Source: Pseudomonas oryzihabitans
GTDB taxonomy: Bacteria; Pseudomonadota; Gammaproteobacteria; Pseudomonadales; Pseudomonadaceae
Length of the DNA: 64,000 bases
Assembly (NCBI RefSeq): GCF_007665395.1
Contig: NZ_VDND01000002.1
Coordinates: 186,001 to 250,000, forward strand
Direction: 5' to 3'
Below, piece after piece: positions 38,660 through 47,611 of this stretch; position 1 is the stretch's first letter, and every line of letters begins with the position of its first letter. The position numbers and the translations under genes are program-made. Under the pieces are notes generated by a model that was given only the letters and a program-made list of their open reading frames with translations, had not been told where the DNA came from and did not search any database.

Positions 38660-39589
38660 TCAAGGGAGTTCGTGGCGGTAGGGCAAGCCTTCCATGTCGC
38701 CGACCACCTGCACGGCGCGGGCGCCGATCCAGTTGCCGCGGGCGACGGCGGCGGCGACGTCGAGGCCGTCGAGCAGGGCGCTGACGAAGCCGGTGGCGAA
38801 GCCATCGCCGGCGCCGACGGTGTCGACCACCTCGGCCACGGCCACGCCGGGAACCTCGCCCTCACCCTCGGCGGTGCGCCAGTAGCCGCCATCCGGGCCG
38901 AGCTTGATGGCCACCGCCTGGGCGCCGCGGTCGAGGTAGAAGGCGGCGATGTCGGCCGGGGTGTCGTAGCCGGTGAGCAGGCGGCCCTCGGCCAGCCCGG
39001 GCAGTACCCAGTCGGCCAGGCCGGCGAGTTCGTTGAGTTCACGGCGCATCTGCGCCTCGCTGTCCCACAGCGACGGCCGCAAGTTGGGATCGAAGGAGAT
39101 GCTGCGCCCGGCGCCACGCATGGCTTCCAGCAGGTGCCGGCTGAAGGCTCTGACGCTGGGCGACAGGGCCGGCGGGATGCCGGTGGCGTGCAGGTGGCGC
39201 GCCTGCAGCAGGCTGGCATCGAAGTCTTCCTCGATGTTGAGGTGGCTGGCGGCCGAGCCGCGGCGGAAGTACTCGACCACCGGATCGCTGCCGTCGGCGA
39301 CCCGCGACTTGAGCTGGAAACCGGTGGGATGCCGGGCATCGACCTTCAGCCGGGTGCAGTCCAGCCCCTCGGCTTCCAGGCTGGCGCGCACGAAGCGGCC
39401 GAAGGAATCGTTGCCGACCCGGGACAGCCAGGCGACCTTGAAACCCAGCCGGCTCAGGCCGATCGCCACGTTGTTGTCGGCACCGGCGATGCGCTTGCCG
39501 AATTGCCCGACCGTGGCCAGGTCACCAGCTGTCTCGGCGACGAACATGGTCATGGTTTCGCCGAAGGCGAGGATGTCGTACTCAGCCAT
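38660..39589 (-). CDS. kguK: 2-ketogluconate kinase
   Basis: KguK phosphorylates 2-ketogluconate to 2-keto-6-phosphogluconate. The pfkB/ribokinase fold is recognised by DILAFGETMTMFVAE, the substrate segment GADNNVAIGLSRLG, and the catalytic DTVGAGDGFATGF near the C-terminus. I took the ATG at 39589 (MAEYDILAF, 309 residues), preceded by GAGGAG; a longer frame exists upstream but runs into kguE. It overlaps kguE by eight bases. Confidence 0.92.
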   Translation of the reverse strand: MAEYDILAFGETMTMFVAETAGDLATVGQFGKRIAGADNNVAIGLSRLGFKVAWLSRVGNDSFGRFVRASLEAEGLDCTRLKVDARHPTGFQLKSRVADGSDPVVEYFRRGSAASHLNIEEDFDASLLQARHLHATGIPPALSPSVRAFSRHLLEAMRGAGRSISFDPNLRPSLWDSEAQMRRELNELAGLADWVLPGLAEGRLLTGYDTPADIAAFYLDRGAQAVAIKLGPDGGYWRTAEGEGEVPGVAVAEVVDTVGAGDGFATGFVSALLDGLDVAAAVARGNWIGARAVQVVGDMEGLPYRHELP

Positions 39590-40364
39590 GGCGGAGCTCC
39601 TCTTGGGAAGACTCATCTAGGGTGCGCAGGGCGGCTACCTGGCGGCAGGTCTCGCCGAGCAGGTCCGCACCCAGCAGGGGAAATTCGATGGCCCGGCGTA
39701 CACCGGCCGGGAAGTAGCCCATCAGGCCCTGCCAGGCCAGCAGGTCGGCGGCCTCCGGGGGCACGGCATGCAGGCCACCGGCGCGCCGGCGGACCGCCTT
39801 GCAGTGCAGATAACGCACGTCGCGGCCCAGCAGGCGCGCGGCCTGCAATGGATCCTCGTCCTGCCAGCGCCAGTTGCCGACATCGAAGGTCAGCGCCACA
39901 GGCAGCCCTGCCGCCCGGGCGGCCTGGATGAAGGCGCGCAGCGGCTCGACCCGGCCGCCCTGGAGCGTCTGGTCGTTTTCCACGAGCAATTGCGGGGCGC
40001 CCTCGTCCAGCAATTGGGCGAGGGGCTGCAGGTCGGTGGCGGGGCGATAGTGACCCAGGGAGACCTTGAGCGTATCGGCGCCCAGCGTCCGGGCGGCAGC
40101 GAGGGCCGCTGGCAGCTCTGCCGACAGGGCTCCGTCCGCCTCGGGCCAGAGCTCCAGCGGCACCGAATAGACACAGCCGAGGCCGGCGCCGGCGGCGGCC
40201 GCGCGCAGGGCGCCCAGGTCGGGAGGTGCGGCGAACAGCTCCGCGCGGATCTCGACCTGGGTGGCGCCTGCGGCGGCGATCAGGTCCAGCCAGGCGGCCT
40301 GGCCGCGGGCACGGACGGCGTCGGCGCCAAAGGCCGAGGTGGTGATGGCGATCTCCGGTGGCAT
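39582..40364 (-). CDS. kguE: KguE, sugar phosphate isomerase/epimerase-like protein of 2-ketogluconate use
   Basis: The 260-residue protein has a xylose-isomerase-like TIM barrel (PPEIAITTSAFGADAVR..., LLVENDQTLQGGRVEPLRAF, VALTFDVGNWRWQDEDP). It is the first gene of the kguEKTD operon; its precise reaction is not well established. A perfect PtxS operator is 12 bases before its start codon, so the repressor should block the whole operon until 2-ketogluconate is present. Confidence 0.88.
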   Translation of the reverse strand: MPPEIAITTSAFGADAVRARGQAAWLDLIAAAGATQVEIRAELFAAPPDLGALRAAAAGAGLGCVYSVPLELWPEADGALSAELPAALAAARTLGADTLKVSLGHYRPATDLQPLAQLLDEGAPQLLVENDQTLQGGRVEPLRAFIQAARAAGLPVALTFDVGNWRWQDEDPLQAARLLGRDVRYLHCKAVRRRAGGLHAVPPEAADLLAWQGLMGYFPAGVRRAIEFPLLGADLLGETCRQVAALRTLDESSQEELRHG

Positions 40365-40375
40365 TGTTATTCTCC

Positions 40376-40389
40376 TGAAACCGGTTTCA
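40376..40389. promoter_or_regulatory. PtxS operator before kguE
   Basis: TGAAACCGGTTTCA is a perfect 14-bp palindrome equal to the known PtxS consensus. It lies between ptxS and kguE, just before the kguE start codon. Confidence 0.92.
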
Positions 40390-40421
40390 ACGAAAGACGG
40401 ATAAAACGGGCAAAGGTGCCC

Positions 40422-41459
40422 TCAGGGGCGGCGGCGAGTCGACTGACGGACACGCAATTCCGCCCCGAAGGTCTGCCGGACCGGCGCGCTGCGATCCCCG
40501 TCGATACGCCGTTGCAGGCGCTCGAAGGCCGCCACGCCCAGGGCATGGGTGGGTTGGGCCAGGGCACTGATGCCACCGCCCACCAGGGGGAACCAGTCCA
40601 GGTCGTCCAGCGCCAGCAGGCCGATACGCTCGAACAGGGGTTCGCCTAGGGCCTGCAAGGCCAGGGTCGTCGCCAGGGTCGCCACGCCATTGGCGGTGAG
40701 TAGCGCCTTGGGGCCGGGGCCGGCGCTGGCCAGGAAGGTGGCCAGGGTCCGCTGCAAGCCAAGGGTATCGTCGGCCTGGGCGCAATGCGTACCCCGGCAG
40801 TCGGGGTGCCCGGCCAGGACCGCTTCGAAGGCGCTCAGGCGCTGGAGGCGGGAGCTGGTGCCATCGAGCGGCTCGCTCACCAGCAAGAGGTCGCGATAGC
40901 CCTGTTGCTGCAGGTGGGTCACGCCAGTCTCGATGGCCTGGTGGTTGTCGAGGCCGACCAGGTCGGCTTCCACACCCGGCAGTTCGCGATCCAGCAGTAC
41001 CAGGGGCAGGCGACTGCCCAGCTGGCGCAGGTCGGCGGCATGCTGGCCGAAGGTGTTCACGATCAGGCCTTCGATGCTGTAGGACTGCAACGCGGCGAGT
41101 TGCTGGCGTTCCTGGTCGGCGTCCTGGTCGGTGTTGCAGATCAGCAGCGAATAGCCCTGCTGGCGACAGGCCGTTTCCACGCCGTGCATCACCGCGGTGG
41201 AGTAGGGGTTGAGCAGGTCGGCCACCAGCATGCCGATCAGGCGGCTGCGACCGCGCTTGAGGCCGCGGGCCATCTGGTTGGGCTGGAAGTCGAGGGCCAC
41301 CACGGCTTGCTCGATCCGCGCGGCGAGGGCGTCGGAGAGCAGGCGGCGGTCGCCGCTGATGTAGCGCGAGACGCTGGCCTTGGACACGCCGGCGGCCATG
41401 GCCACTTCGGCGATGGTCGCGCGGGAGGCGCGCGGACCGGGAAGAGAGACGTCGTTCAT
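40422..41459 (-). CDS. ptxS: LacI-family repressor PtxS
   Basis: PtxS represses the 2-ketogluconate operon and its own gene, and leaves DNA on binding 2-ketogluconate. The 345-residue product has an N-terminal LacI HTH (ATIAEVAMAAGVSKASVSRYISG), a hinge helix, and a sugar-binding core domain. A perfect PtxS operator lies 31 bases upstream of its start codon, which supports autoregulation. In P. aeruginosa it also affects toxA through PtxR; a ptxR gene is not visible here. Confidence 0.92.
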   Translation of the reverse strand: MNDVSLPGPRASRATIAEVAMAAGVSKASVSRYISGDRRLLSDALAARIEQAVVALDFQPNQMARGLKRGRSRLIGMLVADLLNPYSTAVMHGVETACRQQGYSLLICNTDQDADQERQQLAALQSYSIEGLIVNTFGQHAADLRQLGSRLPLVLLDRELPGVEADLVGLDNHQAIETGVTHLQQQGYRDLLLVSEPLDGTSSRLQRLSAFEAVLAGHPDCRGTHCAQADDTLGLQRTLATFLASAGPGPKALLTANGVATLATTLALQALGEPLFERIGLLALDDLDWFPLVGGGISALAQPTHALGVAAFERLQRRIDGDRSAPVRQTFGAELRVRQSTRRRP

Positions 41460-41490
41460 GGCGTACCGCTGTTAGGATTTTGTAGGTGCC

Positions 41491-41504
41491 TGAAACCGGT
41501 TTCA
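41491..41504. promoter_or_regulatory. PtxS operator before ptxS (autoregulation)
   Basis: A second perfect copy of the 14-bp palindrome TGAAACCGGTTTCA, upstream of ptxS in the ptxS-pncC intergenic region. Confidence 0.9.
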
Positions 41505-41622
41505 GTAAATCTTTTCTGCCACGGCGGGGCAAGCCGGTCTAAGGTGCGTGCCGACCAGCGGTCGCCGCCGGCGGAGAATCCCCGCGGTCACCTTTATGTC
41601 TCCCTTGGATAGGAAGGTTTCG

Positions 41623-42123
41623 ATGGATTCCCTCGACAGTCTCGCCCGGCGCCTCGGCGAAGCCCTGCAGGCGGCAGGCGCCCAGGTCACCACCGCCGAA
41701 TCCTGCACCGGTGGCGGCATCGCCGAGGTGATCACCCGCGTCGCCGGTAGCTCGGCCTGGTTCGAGGCCGGCTTCGTCACCTATTCCAATCGCCAGAAGA
41801 CCCTGCAACTCGAGGTGCCCGAGGTGCTGTTCGAGCAGGTCGGGGCGGTCAGCGAAGAGGTGGTGACGGCCATGGCACGGGGCGCCCAGCAGCGCTCCGG
41901 CGCCCGCTTCGCGGTGGCGGTGAGCGGGATCGCCGGGCCGGGTGGCGCCGTGCCGGGAAAACCGGTGGGCACGGTCTGGCTGGCCTGGCTGGCCGGGCAA
42001 AGACTGCGCACCGAACGGCAGGTGTTCCCCGGGGATCGCGCCGCGGTACGCCAGCAGACCCAGGTGCGGGCACTGGAGGTTTTGCTGGCCTTGCTGGACG
42101 AGGAAAAAGCCCCTCGGGTGTAG
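41623..42123 (+). CDS. pncC: Nicotinamide-nucleotide amidohydrolase PncC (CinA C-terminal domain)
   Basis: PncC deamidates NMN to nicotinic acid mononucleotide, recycling NAD fragments. The 166-residue protein is the single CinA C-terminal domain, with [15 protein letters not shown] (catalytic Ser/Lys region) and [23 protein letters not shown] chose ATG 41623 ([15 protein letters not shown]) by family length; the frame's upstream part is not conserved. It lies directly before recA, as in most Pseudomonas. Confidence 0.92.
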   Translation: MDSLDSLARRLGEALQAAGAQVTTAESCTGGGIAEVITRVAGSSAWFEAGFVTYSNRQKTLQLEVPEVLFEQVGAVSEEVVTAMARGAQQRSGARFAVAVSGIAGPGGAVPGKPVGTVWLAWLAGQRLRTERQVFPGDRAAVRQQTQVRALEVLLALLDEEKAPRV

Positions 42124-42150
42124 CAACCGGGGGGCGACTATGGTTTAATA

Positions 42151-42166
42151 CTGTTCACTTATACAG
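42151..42166. promoter_or_regulatory. LexA (SOS) box of recA
   Basis: CTGTTCACTTATACAG fits the CTGT-N8-ACAG LexA consensus and is centred about 50 bases before the recA start codon. It should bind LexA and make recA, and probably recX, damage-inducible. Confidence 0.88.
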
Positions 42167-42209
42167 GTATCCACGGCCGTCTGGCCCTTCTTTCTCTGAG
42201 AGGAATCTA

Positions 42210-43253
42210 ATGGACGACAACAAAAAGCGTGCCCTGGCCGCGGCCTTGGGACAGATCGAAAAGCAATTCGGCAAGGGCACCGTGATGCGCATGGGCGATC
42301 ACGACCGCCAGGCCATCCCGGCGATCTCCACCGGCTCCCTGGGCCTGGACATCGCCCTGGGCATCGGTGGCCTGCCCAAGGGACGGATCGTCGAGATCTA
42401 CGGTCCCGAGTCCTCGGGTAAGACCACCCTGACCCTGTCGGTCATCGCCCAGGCCCAGAAGCAGGGCGCCACCTGCGCCTTCGTCGACGCCGAACACGCG
42501 CTGGACCCGGACTACGCCGGCAAGCTGGGCGTCAACGTCGACGACCTGCTGGTCTCCCAGCCGGACACCGGCGAACAGGCCCTGGAAATCACCGACATGC
42601 TGGTGCGCTCCAACGCCGTCGACGTCATCATCGTCGACTCGGTGGCGGCCCTGGTACCCAAGGCCGAGATCGAAGGCGAGATGGGTGACATGCACGTAGG
42701 TCTGCAGGCACGCCTGATGTCCCAGGCGCTGCGCAAGATCACCGGTAACATCAAGAACGCCAACTGCCTGGTCATCTTCATCAACCAGATCCGCATGAAG
42801 ATCGGCGTGATGTTCGGCAACCCCGAGACCACCACCGGTGGTAACGCCCTGAAGTTCTACTCCTCGGTCCGTCTGGACATCCGCCGGATCGGCGCGGTGA
42901 AGGAAGGCGACGAGGTGATCGGTAGCGAAACCCGCGTCAAGGTGGTCAAGAACAAGGTGGCGCCGCCGTTCCGCCAGGCCGAGTTCCAGATCCTCTATGG
43001 CAAGGGTATCTACCTCAATGGCGAGATCATCGACCTGGGCGTGCAACTGGGCCTGATCGAGAAGTCCGGCGCCTGGTACAGCCACCAGGGCAGCAAGATC
43101 GGCCAGGGCAAGGGCAATGCCGCCAAGTTCCTGGAGGACAATCCCGAGGTCAAGGCCGCGGTGGACAAGGCGATCCGTGAGAAGCTGCTGAGCCAGCCGA
43201 GCAACCAGAAAGCCGAAGTGCCCGCTGAAGAAGGTGCTGACGTCGATTTCTGA
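42210..43253 (+). CDS. recA: Recombinase RecA
   Basis: RecA forms filaments on single-stranded DNA, pairs homologous strands and promotes LexA self-cleavage. The 347-residue protein has Walker [16 protein letters not shown], Walker [15 protein letters not shown], the loop L2 region [18 protein letters not shown] and an acidic C-terminal tail (EEGADVDF). AGAGG lies upstream of the ATG. A terminator separates it from recX. Confidence 0.98.
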   Translation: MDDNKKRALAAALGQIEKQFGKGTVMRMGDHDRQAIPAISTGSLGLDIALGIGGLPKGRIVEIYGPESSGKTTLTLSVIAQAQKQGATCAFVDAEHALDPDYAGKLGVNVDDLLVSQPDTGEQALEITDMLVRSNAVDVIIVDSVAALVPKAEIEGEMGDMHVGLQARLMSQALRKITGNIKNANCLVIFINQIRMKIGVMFGNPETTTGGNALKFYSSVRLDIRRIGAVKEGDEVIGSETRVKVVKNKVAPPFRQAEFQILYGKGIYLNGEIIDLGVQLGLIEKSGAWYSHQGSKIGQGKGNAAKFLEDNPEVKAAVDKAIREKLLSQPSNQKAEVPAEEGADVDF

Positions 43254-43275
43254 TCGCCAGCCAGTGCTTGAGATG

Positions 43276-43299
43276 ACCCCCGCCCCGTGCGGGGGTTTT
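43276..43299 (+). terminator. Terminator/attenuator between recA and recX
   Basis: ACCCCCGC (43276-43283) pairs with GCGGGGGT (43289-43296) around a CCCGT loop and is followed by TTT. Partial read-through would give the low RecX:RecA ratio expected from this arrangement. Confidence 0.8.
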
Positions 43300-43318
43300 C
43301 GCATAAGGAGGATCACGT

Positions 43319-43771
43319 TTGGGCAACCCATTGGATACCACCGCTGCCATCCGGTTCGCCGCCATGGATCTGCTGGCTCGGCGAGAGCACGGGCGTGAAG
43401 AGCTGTCGCGCAAACTGCGTCGGCGCGGGGCCGACGAGGGCCTGCTGGGTCCGGTGCTGGATCGGCTAGCCGAAGACGGTCTGCTCGATGAAAGCCGCTA
43501 TCTGGAGAGCTATATCGCCAGTCGTGCCCGCGCTGGTTACGGGCCCATGCGCATCCGCGAGGAGCTGGGCCAGCGTGGCCTGAAAAGAGAGCAGGTGGAG
43601 ATGGCCCTGCGCGAAGCGGACGTGGACTGGCAGGCGCAGCTGGAAGAGGTCTGGCGCCGTAAATTCGGTACCCCCCCGGCCGACGCCAAGGAGCGTGCCA
43701 AGCAGGGCCGCTTTTTGGCCTACCGGGGCTATGCCATGGATGGGATCAATCGGGTGCTGAGCCGGCGGTAG
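43319..43771 (+). CDS. recX: Regulatory protein RecX
   Basis: RecX binds RecA filaments and inhibits their activity. The 150-residue helical protein has the three-helix repeat pattern, e.g. [20 protein letters not shown] and [24 protein letters not shown]. The start is probably TTG at 43319, with AAGGAGG ten bases upstream; the ATG further in would truncate the first repeat. It probably shares the SOS-induced recA transcript by read-through. Confidence 0.92.
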   Translation: MGNPLDTTAAIRFAAMDLLARREHGREELSRKLRRRGADEGLLGPVLDRLAEDGLLDESRYLESYIASRARAGYGPMRIREELGQRGLKREQVEMALREADVDWQAQLEEVWRRKFGTPPADAKERAKQGRFLAYRGYAMDGINRVLSRR

Positions 43772-43878
43772 ACGGGAGTGGCCTGGGGTTTCGGGTGTCG
43801 CTGCGTTCGACCCAGCCTGTAGGCCCATCCGCCCGCGATGAGCGACTGATTGCGGAAAATGAGCGCTCGCACGGCTAA

Positions 43879-43913
43879 CCCCCTCTCCCTGAGGGAGAGG
43901 GCTGGGGTGAGGG
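43879..43913. repeat. Short hairpin repeat of the CCCTCTCCC...GGGGTGAGGG type
   Basis: CCCTCTCCCTGAGGGAGAGGG is a near-perfect hairpin, followed by CTGGGGTGAGGG, a dispersed sequence seen in many Pseudomonas and Xanthomonas intergenic regions. It lies in the 378-base gap between recX and the LOG-family gene. In the same gap are imperfect GGGTGTCGCTGCGTTCGACCC and TTGGGCTTCGCTGCGCTCAA palindromes (43795-43816, 44134-44153). Confidence 0.6.
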
Positions 43914-43990
43914 CGCGCTTCGCGGTAATACCGAGTGGAAAAGAAAGCGCCATTTCTCTTGCGTTTGCCAGGAAACGAATCGAGTTCAGA

Positions 43991-44060
43991 GCCATCGCGG
44001 CCATGGGCCGCTCCTACAGACCCTGATGTGACCGTAGGAGCGGCCCATGGCCGCGATGGC
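43991..44060. repeat. REPIN (inverted pair of REP sequences)
   Basis: A 27-base arm (43991-44017) is repeated as an exact reverse complement at 44034-44060, with a 16-base spacer. Each arm contains GTAGGAGCGGCCCATGGCC, the typical Pseudomonas REP core. Such pairs are moved by RAYT transposases encoded elsewhere. No gene is seen between recX and 44150. Confidence 0.85.
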
Positions 44061-44149
44061 AGCGATCAACCTCGGTCGCGCAGGGTGGCGTCGAGCATAG
44101 CGAAGCCCGCCATGGCTCCGGAGTCTGGATACGTTGGGCTTCGCTGCGC

Positions 44150-45238
44150 TCAACCAACCCAAGTGGATGCCCAAGACTCCGGCCGATTGAGTTCGTCCAC
44201 CAGTTCGCGCAACCGACCGTAATGGCGACCGTGGAAGTCGAAGGTGAGCCTGGTGAGGTGCGCGAATTCCGCTTCGTCGGCCTGGCCTTCGCCCGGGTGC
44301 AGCTGGGTGAAGCCCGGGGTGCGACACAGGTCGCCGAAATCCGCTGCCAGGCGTTCCAGGCAGGCGGCCGTCAGCGGCTGCTTGAGGCGGATATGGAACT
44401 GGCCGTCGCGCCGCCGCGTGGAGTGGTAGTTGCCGTAGAAGCGCTCGATCTCGGCGGCGGCCGCTTCGGCCGAGCGCACCAGGCGCACCAGCTTGAGATC
44501 GGCGGGCAGGATGTAGCCTTCGGCCAGCAGGTTGCGCTCCAGATAGGCCAGGGCGTCGTCCCAGAAATGCCCGTCGGGGGTATCCAGCAAGACCAGGGGT
44601 ACCAGTGGACTCTTGCCGGTCTGGATCAGGGTGAGCACCTCGAAGGTCTCATCCAGGGTGCCGAAGCCGCCGGGGCAGAGCACCAGGGCGTCCGCTTCCT
44701 TGAGGAAGAACAGCTTGCGCACATAGAAGAAGTGGAAGGACAGCAGGTGATCGGTGCCCTCTATGGTCGGGTTCGCCCGCTGCTCGAACGGCAGGGTGAT
44801 GTTGAAACCCAGGCTGGCCTCGGGGCCGGCGCCCTCGTGGGCCGCGCCCATGATGCCGGCGCCGCCACCGGTGATGACCATCATGTCGCGCTTGGCCAGG
44901 GCCGCGCCCAGGTCGCGGGCGAGGTGGTAGAGGGCATGGTCGATGCGGGTACGCGCCGAGCCGAATACCGTGACCTTGCGCCGCCGCCGGAAGCGCTCCA
45001 GGGTGCGGAAGGCCTGCTCCAGCTCCTTGAGGGTCTGCAGCATGATCTTGGCGTCCCAGCGCGCCGGATTGGTCTGCGCCATGCGCACCACCGTCACCAG
45101 CATCTCGCGGTACAGGGCGAGGTTGGGGCTGCCGCCGGGCAGGGCGTGCTCCAGCAGTTCGTCGATGCGCTGACCGAGATCGGCGGCGCTGGGCTCCACA
45201 TGGCGGGCCAGGTAGCTGTCGTCACTGTCCTCGGTCAT
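44150..45238 (-). CDS. LOG-family (TIGR00730-like) Rossmann-fold protein
   Basis: The 362-residue protein has the LOG/lysine-decarboxylase-like motifs VITGGGAGIMGAAHEGAG and CPGGFGTLDETFEVLTLIQTGK, which form the nucleotide-phosphoribohydrolase active site, plus extra N- and C-terminal helical regions. The family hydrolyses nucleoside or cytokinin monophosphates to base and ribose phosphate, but this longer subgroup has no assigned substrate that I know. It follows the small secreted-protein gene at 45254 in reverse order (same strand, 15-base gap). Confidence 0.8.
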   Translation of the reverse strand: MTEDSDDSYLARHVEPSAADLGQRIDELLEHALPGGSPNLALYREMLVTVVRMAQTNPARWDAKIMLQTLKELEQAFRTLERFRRRRKVTVFGSARTRIDHALYHLARDLGAALAKRDMMVITGGGAGIMGAAHEGAGPEASLGFNITLPFEQRANPTIEGTDHLLSFHFFYVRKLFFLKEADALVLCPGGFGTLDETFEVLTLIQTGKSPLVPLVLLDTPDGHFWDDALAYLERNLLAEGYILPADLKLVRLVRSAEAAAAEIERFYGNYHSTRRRDGQFHIRLKQPLTAACLERLAADFGDLCRTPGFTQLHPGEGQADEAEFAHLTRLTFDFHGRHYGRLRELVDELNRPESWASTWVG

Positions 45239-45253
45239 GGCGCGAACTCCTGA

Positions 45254-45661
45254 TTACTTGCCCAGACCGCAGTCGGCGGCCTGAAAGCGCTCGACCATGA
45301 TCGGCTTGTTGGTCTGGTATTCGGTGAAGTCGTAGACCAGGGTGGCACCGCGCGCCAGCAACTGGCGATAGCCGTTGTTCTGGCAGACGCTTTCGGCGAG
45401 CTGTACCCGCACCGTCGCCGGATTCTCGCGCATGCGGGCGGCATGGGCCGGGCGGACGCTGAGGTGGTCGATCAGTTGCTTGCCCTCTACCGTGTAGCCG
45501 CGATCGAGGATGTCTTCGTTGATGGCGCGGGGCGTACCCTGGCTGCTCTCGGCCGCGACCTTGCGCAGCATCTGATTGAGCTCGTGGTCCTTGAGCGAGT
45601 CGGCTGCCTGGGCGGTGAAGGGCAGGGCAAGCGTCAGGGCGAGCAAAGCAAAACGAGGCAT
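45254..45661 (-). CDS. Small periplasmic protein, PA3611-like
   Basis: The 135-residue product has a signal peptide (MPRFALLALTLALPFTAQA), and a mature part with two cysteines (SVCQNN and AADCGLGK) that could form a disulfide. Sequence and neighbourhood (between recX and dgkA regions) resemble P. aeruginosa PA3611, a small secreted protein under quorum-sensing control. Its biochemical role is not assigned here. GAGAACACG precedes the ATG. Confidence 0.7.
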   Translation of the reverse strand: MPRFALLALTLALPFTAQAADSLKDHELNQMLRKVAAESSQGTPRAINEDILDRGYTVEGKQLIDHLSVRPAHAARMRENPATVRVQLAESVCQNNGYRQLLARGATLVYDFTEYQTNKPIMVERFQAADCGLGK

Positions 45662-45802
45662 CGTGTTCTCCAGCGTAGAGGAGCCCGTTTCGACCGTGGT
45701 CGCGGGCGGGGGTTCGCAAGGCGTCTGCGCAGGGTACCTCGCCTGGCCGCCGCGGGCATCCCGATCGCTCTGGTAAACTGGGGTTTTGCCCAAGAGCCCG
45801 GC

Positions 45803-46540
45803 ATGATCCCGACCCTCGATATTCCCCCGCATGCCGTGGCCCGCCTGCGCCAGGAGCGTCTGGCGCGCAGCATCAAGCCCTTCATTGCCCGGGGTTCGCG
45901 CATGGCGCGCTGCCCCCACTGCCGGCTGGCGCCCAGTCATTGCCTGTGCGCGCTGCGCCCGCTGCGCCAGACCCACGCCGGCATGTGCCTGTTGATGCAC
46001 GACGTGGAGCCGCTCAAGCCGAGCAACACCGGCTGGCTGATCGCCGACGTGGTGGCCGACACCCATGCCTTCGGCTGGAGCCGCACCGCCGTGGATCCTG
46101 CCCTGCCGGCATTGCTCGCCCAGCCCGAGTGGCAACCGCTGCTGGTGTTCCCCGGCGAATACGCGGCACCCGGGCGGGTGGTCGAGACCTTGCCCCTGGC
46201 GCCCGGCAAGCGTCCGCTGTTCGTGCTGCTGGATGCCACCTGGACCGAAGCGCGCAAGATGTTTCGCAAGAGTCCCTACCTGGACAGCCTGCCGGTATTG
46301 AGTTTCCAGCCCACCGCCCTGTCGCGCTACCGGCTGCGGCGCTCCACCCGCGGCGAGCACCTCTGCACCGCCGAGGTGGCGGCCCTCTGTCTGGAACTCG
46401 CCGGGGAGGCGCCGGCGGGACGCCTGCTGGAAGCCTATCTGGATGTCTTCAGCGAACGCTATCTGGATGCCAAGCACCATCTGCCGCTGGCGGCGGACAG
46501 TCCCGCCAGCCAGCAACTGCAGGCGCTGCGGGCGCGCTAG
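45803..46540 (+). CDS. DTW-domain tRNA-uridine aminocarboxypropyltransferase (TapT/YfiP-like)
   Basis: DTW-domain proteins add the 3-amino-3-carboxypropyl group from SAM to uridine in tRNA (acp3U). The product has a zinc-binding CPHCRLAPSHCLC cluster, LLMHDVEPLKPSNTGWLI, the signature LLDATWTEARKMFRKS, and LRRSTRGEHLCTAEVAALC. The ATG at 45803 gives 245 residues. Its TAG stop is on a CTAG shared with the stop of the convergent EamA gene, so the two genes end on the same palindrome. Confidence 0.85.
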   Translation: MIPTLDIPPHAVARLRQERLARSIKPFIARGSRMARCPHCRLAPSHCLCALRPLRQTHAGMCLLMHDVEPLKPSNTGWLIADVVADTHAFGWSRTAVDPALPALLAQPEWQPLLVFPGEYAAPGRVVETLPLAPGKRPLFVLLDATWTEARKMFRKSPYLDSLPVLSFQPTALSRYRLRRSTRGEHLCTAEVAALCLELAGEAPAGRLLEAYLDVFSERYLDAKHHLPLAADSPASQQLQALRAR

Positions 46541-47433
46541 TTGACCGGTTTCGCCTCCACCGGTGCCTGCCGTGGCCAGAGCTGCGCCGCCAGCATGCCG
46601 GCGAACATCAGGGCACAGCCCAGGTAGCCACGGCCGCTGAGGGCTTCGCCGAGCAGCCAGGCGCCGAAGAAGGCGGCGAAGACCGCTTCCAGGGAAAAGA
46701 TCACCGCCGCATGGGAGGCGATGGCGCCGCGCTGGGCGAACACCTGCAGGGTGTAGCCGATGCCGGCGGCGATCACCCCGCCATAGAGCAGGTCGGGCAG
46801 GGCCTTGGTGACCTGGGTCGCCTGGAACGGCTCGAAGACCAGTGCCAGCAGCAGGCTCAGGACCGCGCAGACGAGGAATTGCAGGATCGACAGCACGGTG
46901 GCGTCGTGGCGACTGGAATAGTGCCCCACCAGCAGGACATGGACGCCCCAGGCCATGGCGCCGGCCAGTTGCAGCAGATCGCCCGAGGCGACCTGGAAGT
47001 TGTCGCCGATACTGAGCAGGCCCATGCCGACCACCGCCAGGCAGGCGCCGACCCAGGTCCCGACATGGCTGCGCTGACCCAAGAACAGCCCCAGCAGCGG
47101 TACCACGATGACGTACAGGCCGGTGATGAAGCCGGAGTTGGTCACGCTGGTGAACAACAGGCCGACCTGCTGCAGGTTGATGCCCAGGGTCAGCACCAGG
47201 CCCATCAGCAGGCCGCCCTTGAGCGTATCCCGGGTGAAGGCTTGCTGCCGTCCGCCACGGCGCCGCAACAGCAGCAGCGGCAGCAGGGTGAGGGCACCCA
47301 GGGCGAATCTCAGGCCGGTGTAGAGGAAGGGCCCTATGTGCTCCATGCCGCCGGTCTGGGCGATGAAGGCGCTGCCCCAGATGAGGGCAGTAAGCAGCAT
47401 GAGCAGGTCGGCACGGAGCGCAGCGCTGAGCAT
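46537..47433 (-). CDS. EamA-family (DMT) transporter
   Basis: The 298-residue protein has ten hydrophobic segments arranged as two EamA repeats: ADLLMLLTALIWGSAFIAQ in the first and AMAWGVHVLLVGHYSS at the start of the second. DMT transporters export metabolites or amino acids; the substrate cannot be inferred. The ATG at 47433 matches the family start, and upstream codons are not conserved. It diverges from the regulator at 47612. Confidence 0.85.
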   Translation of the reverse strand: MLSAALRADLLMLLTALIWGSAFIAQTGGMEHIGPFLYTGLRFALGALTLLPLLLLRRRGGRQQAFTRDTLKGGLLMGLVLTLGINLQQVGLLFTSVTNSGFITGLYVIVVPLLGLFLGQRSHVGTWVGACLAVVGMGLLSIGDNFQVASGDLLQLAGAMAWGVHVLLVGHYSSRHDATVLSILQFLVCAVLSLLLALVFEPFQATQVTKALPDLLYGGVIAAGIGYTLQVFAQRGAIASHAAVIFSLEAVFAAFFGAWLLGEALSGRGYLGCALMFAGMLAAQLWPRQAPVEAKPVN

Positions 47434-47611
47434 CGGATATCTCTTGGCAAAAAGCGCAACTGTGCCGCAACCCTTGGCCCCTTGCCTACCGTTCGTGGTC
47501 CGTCCGGCCTTGCCGCCGTCTGCGCCGTTCGGCATGCTGGCGCCATCTCGACCGCAGCCGGCGCCAGGCGCCTGGTCTTCGCGACCCCAGTACAACAAGG
47601 AAAGCTACACC

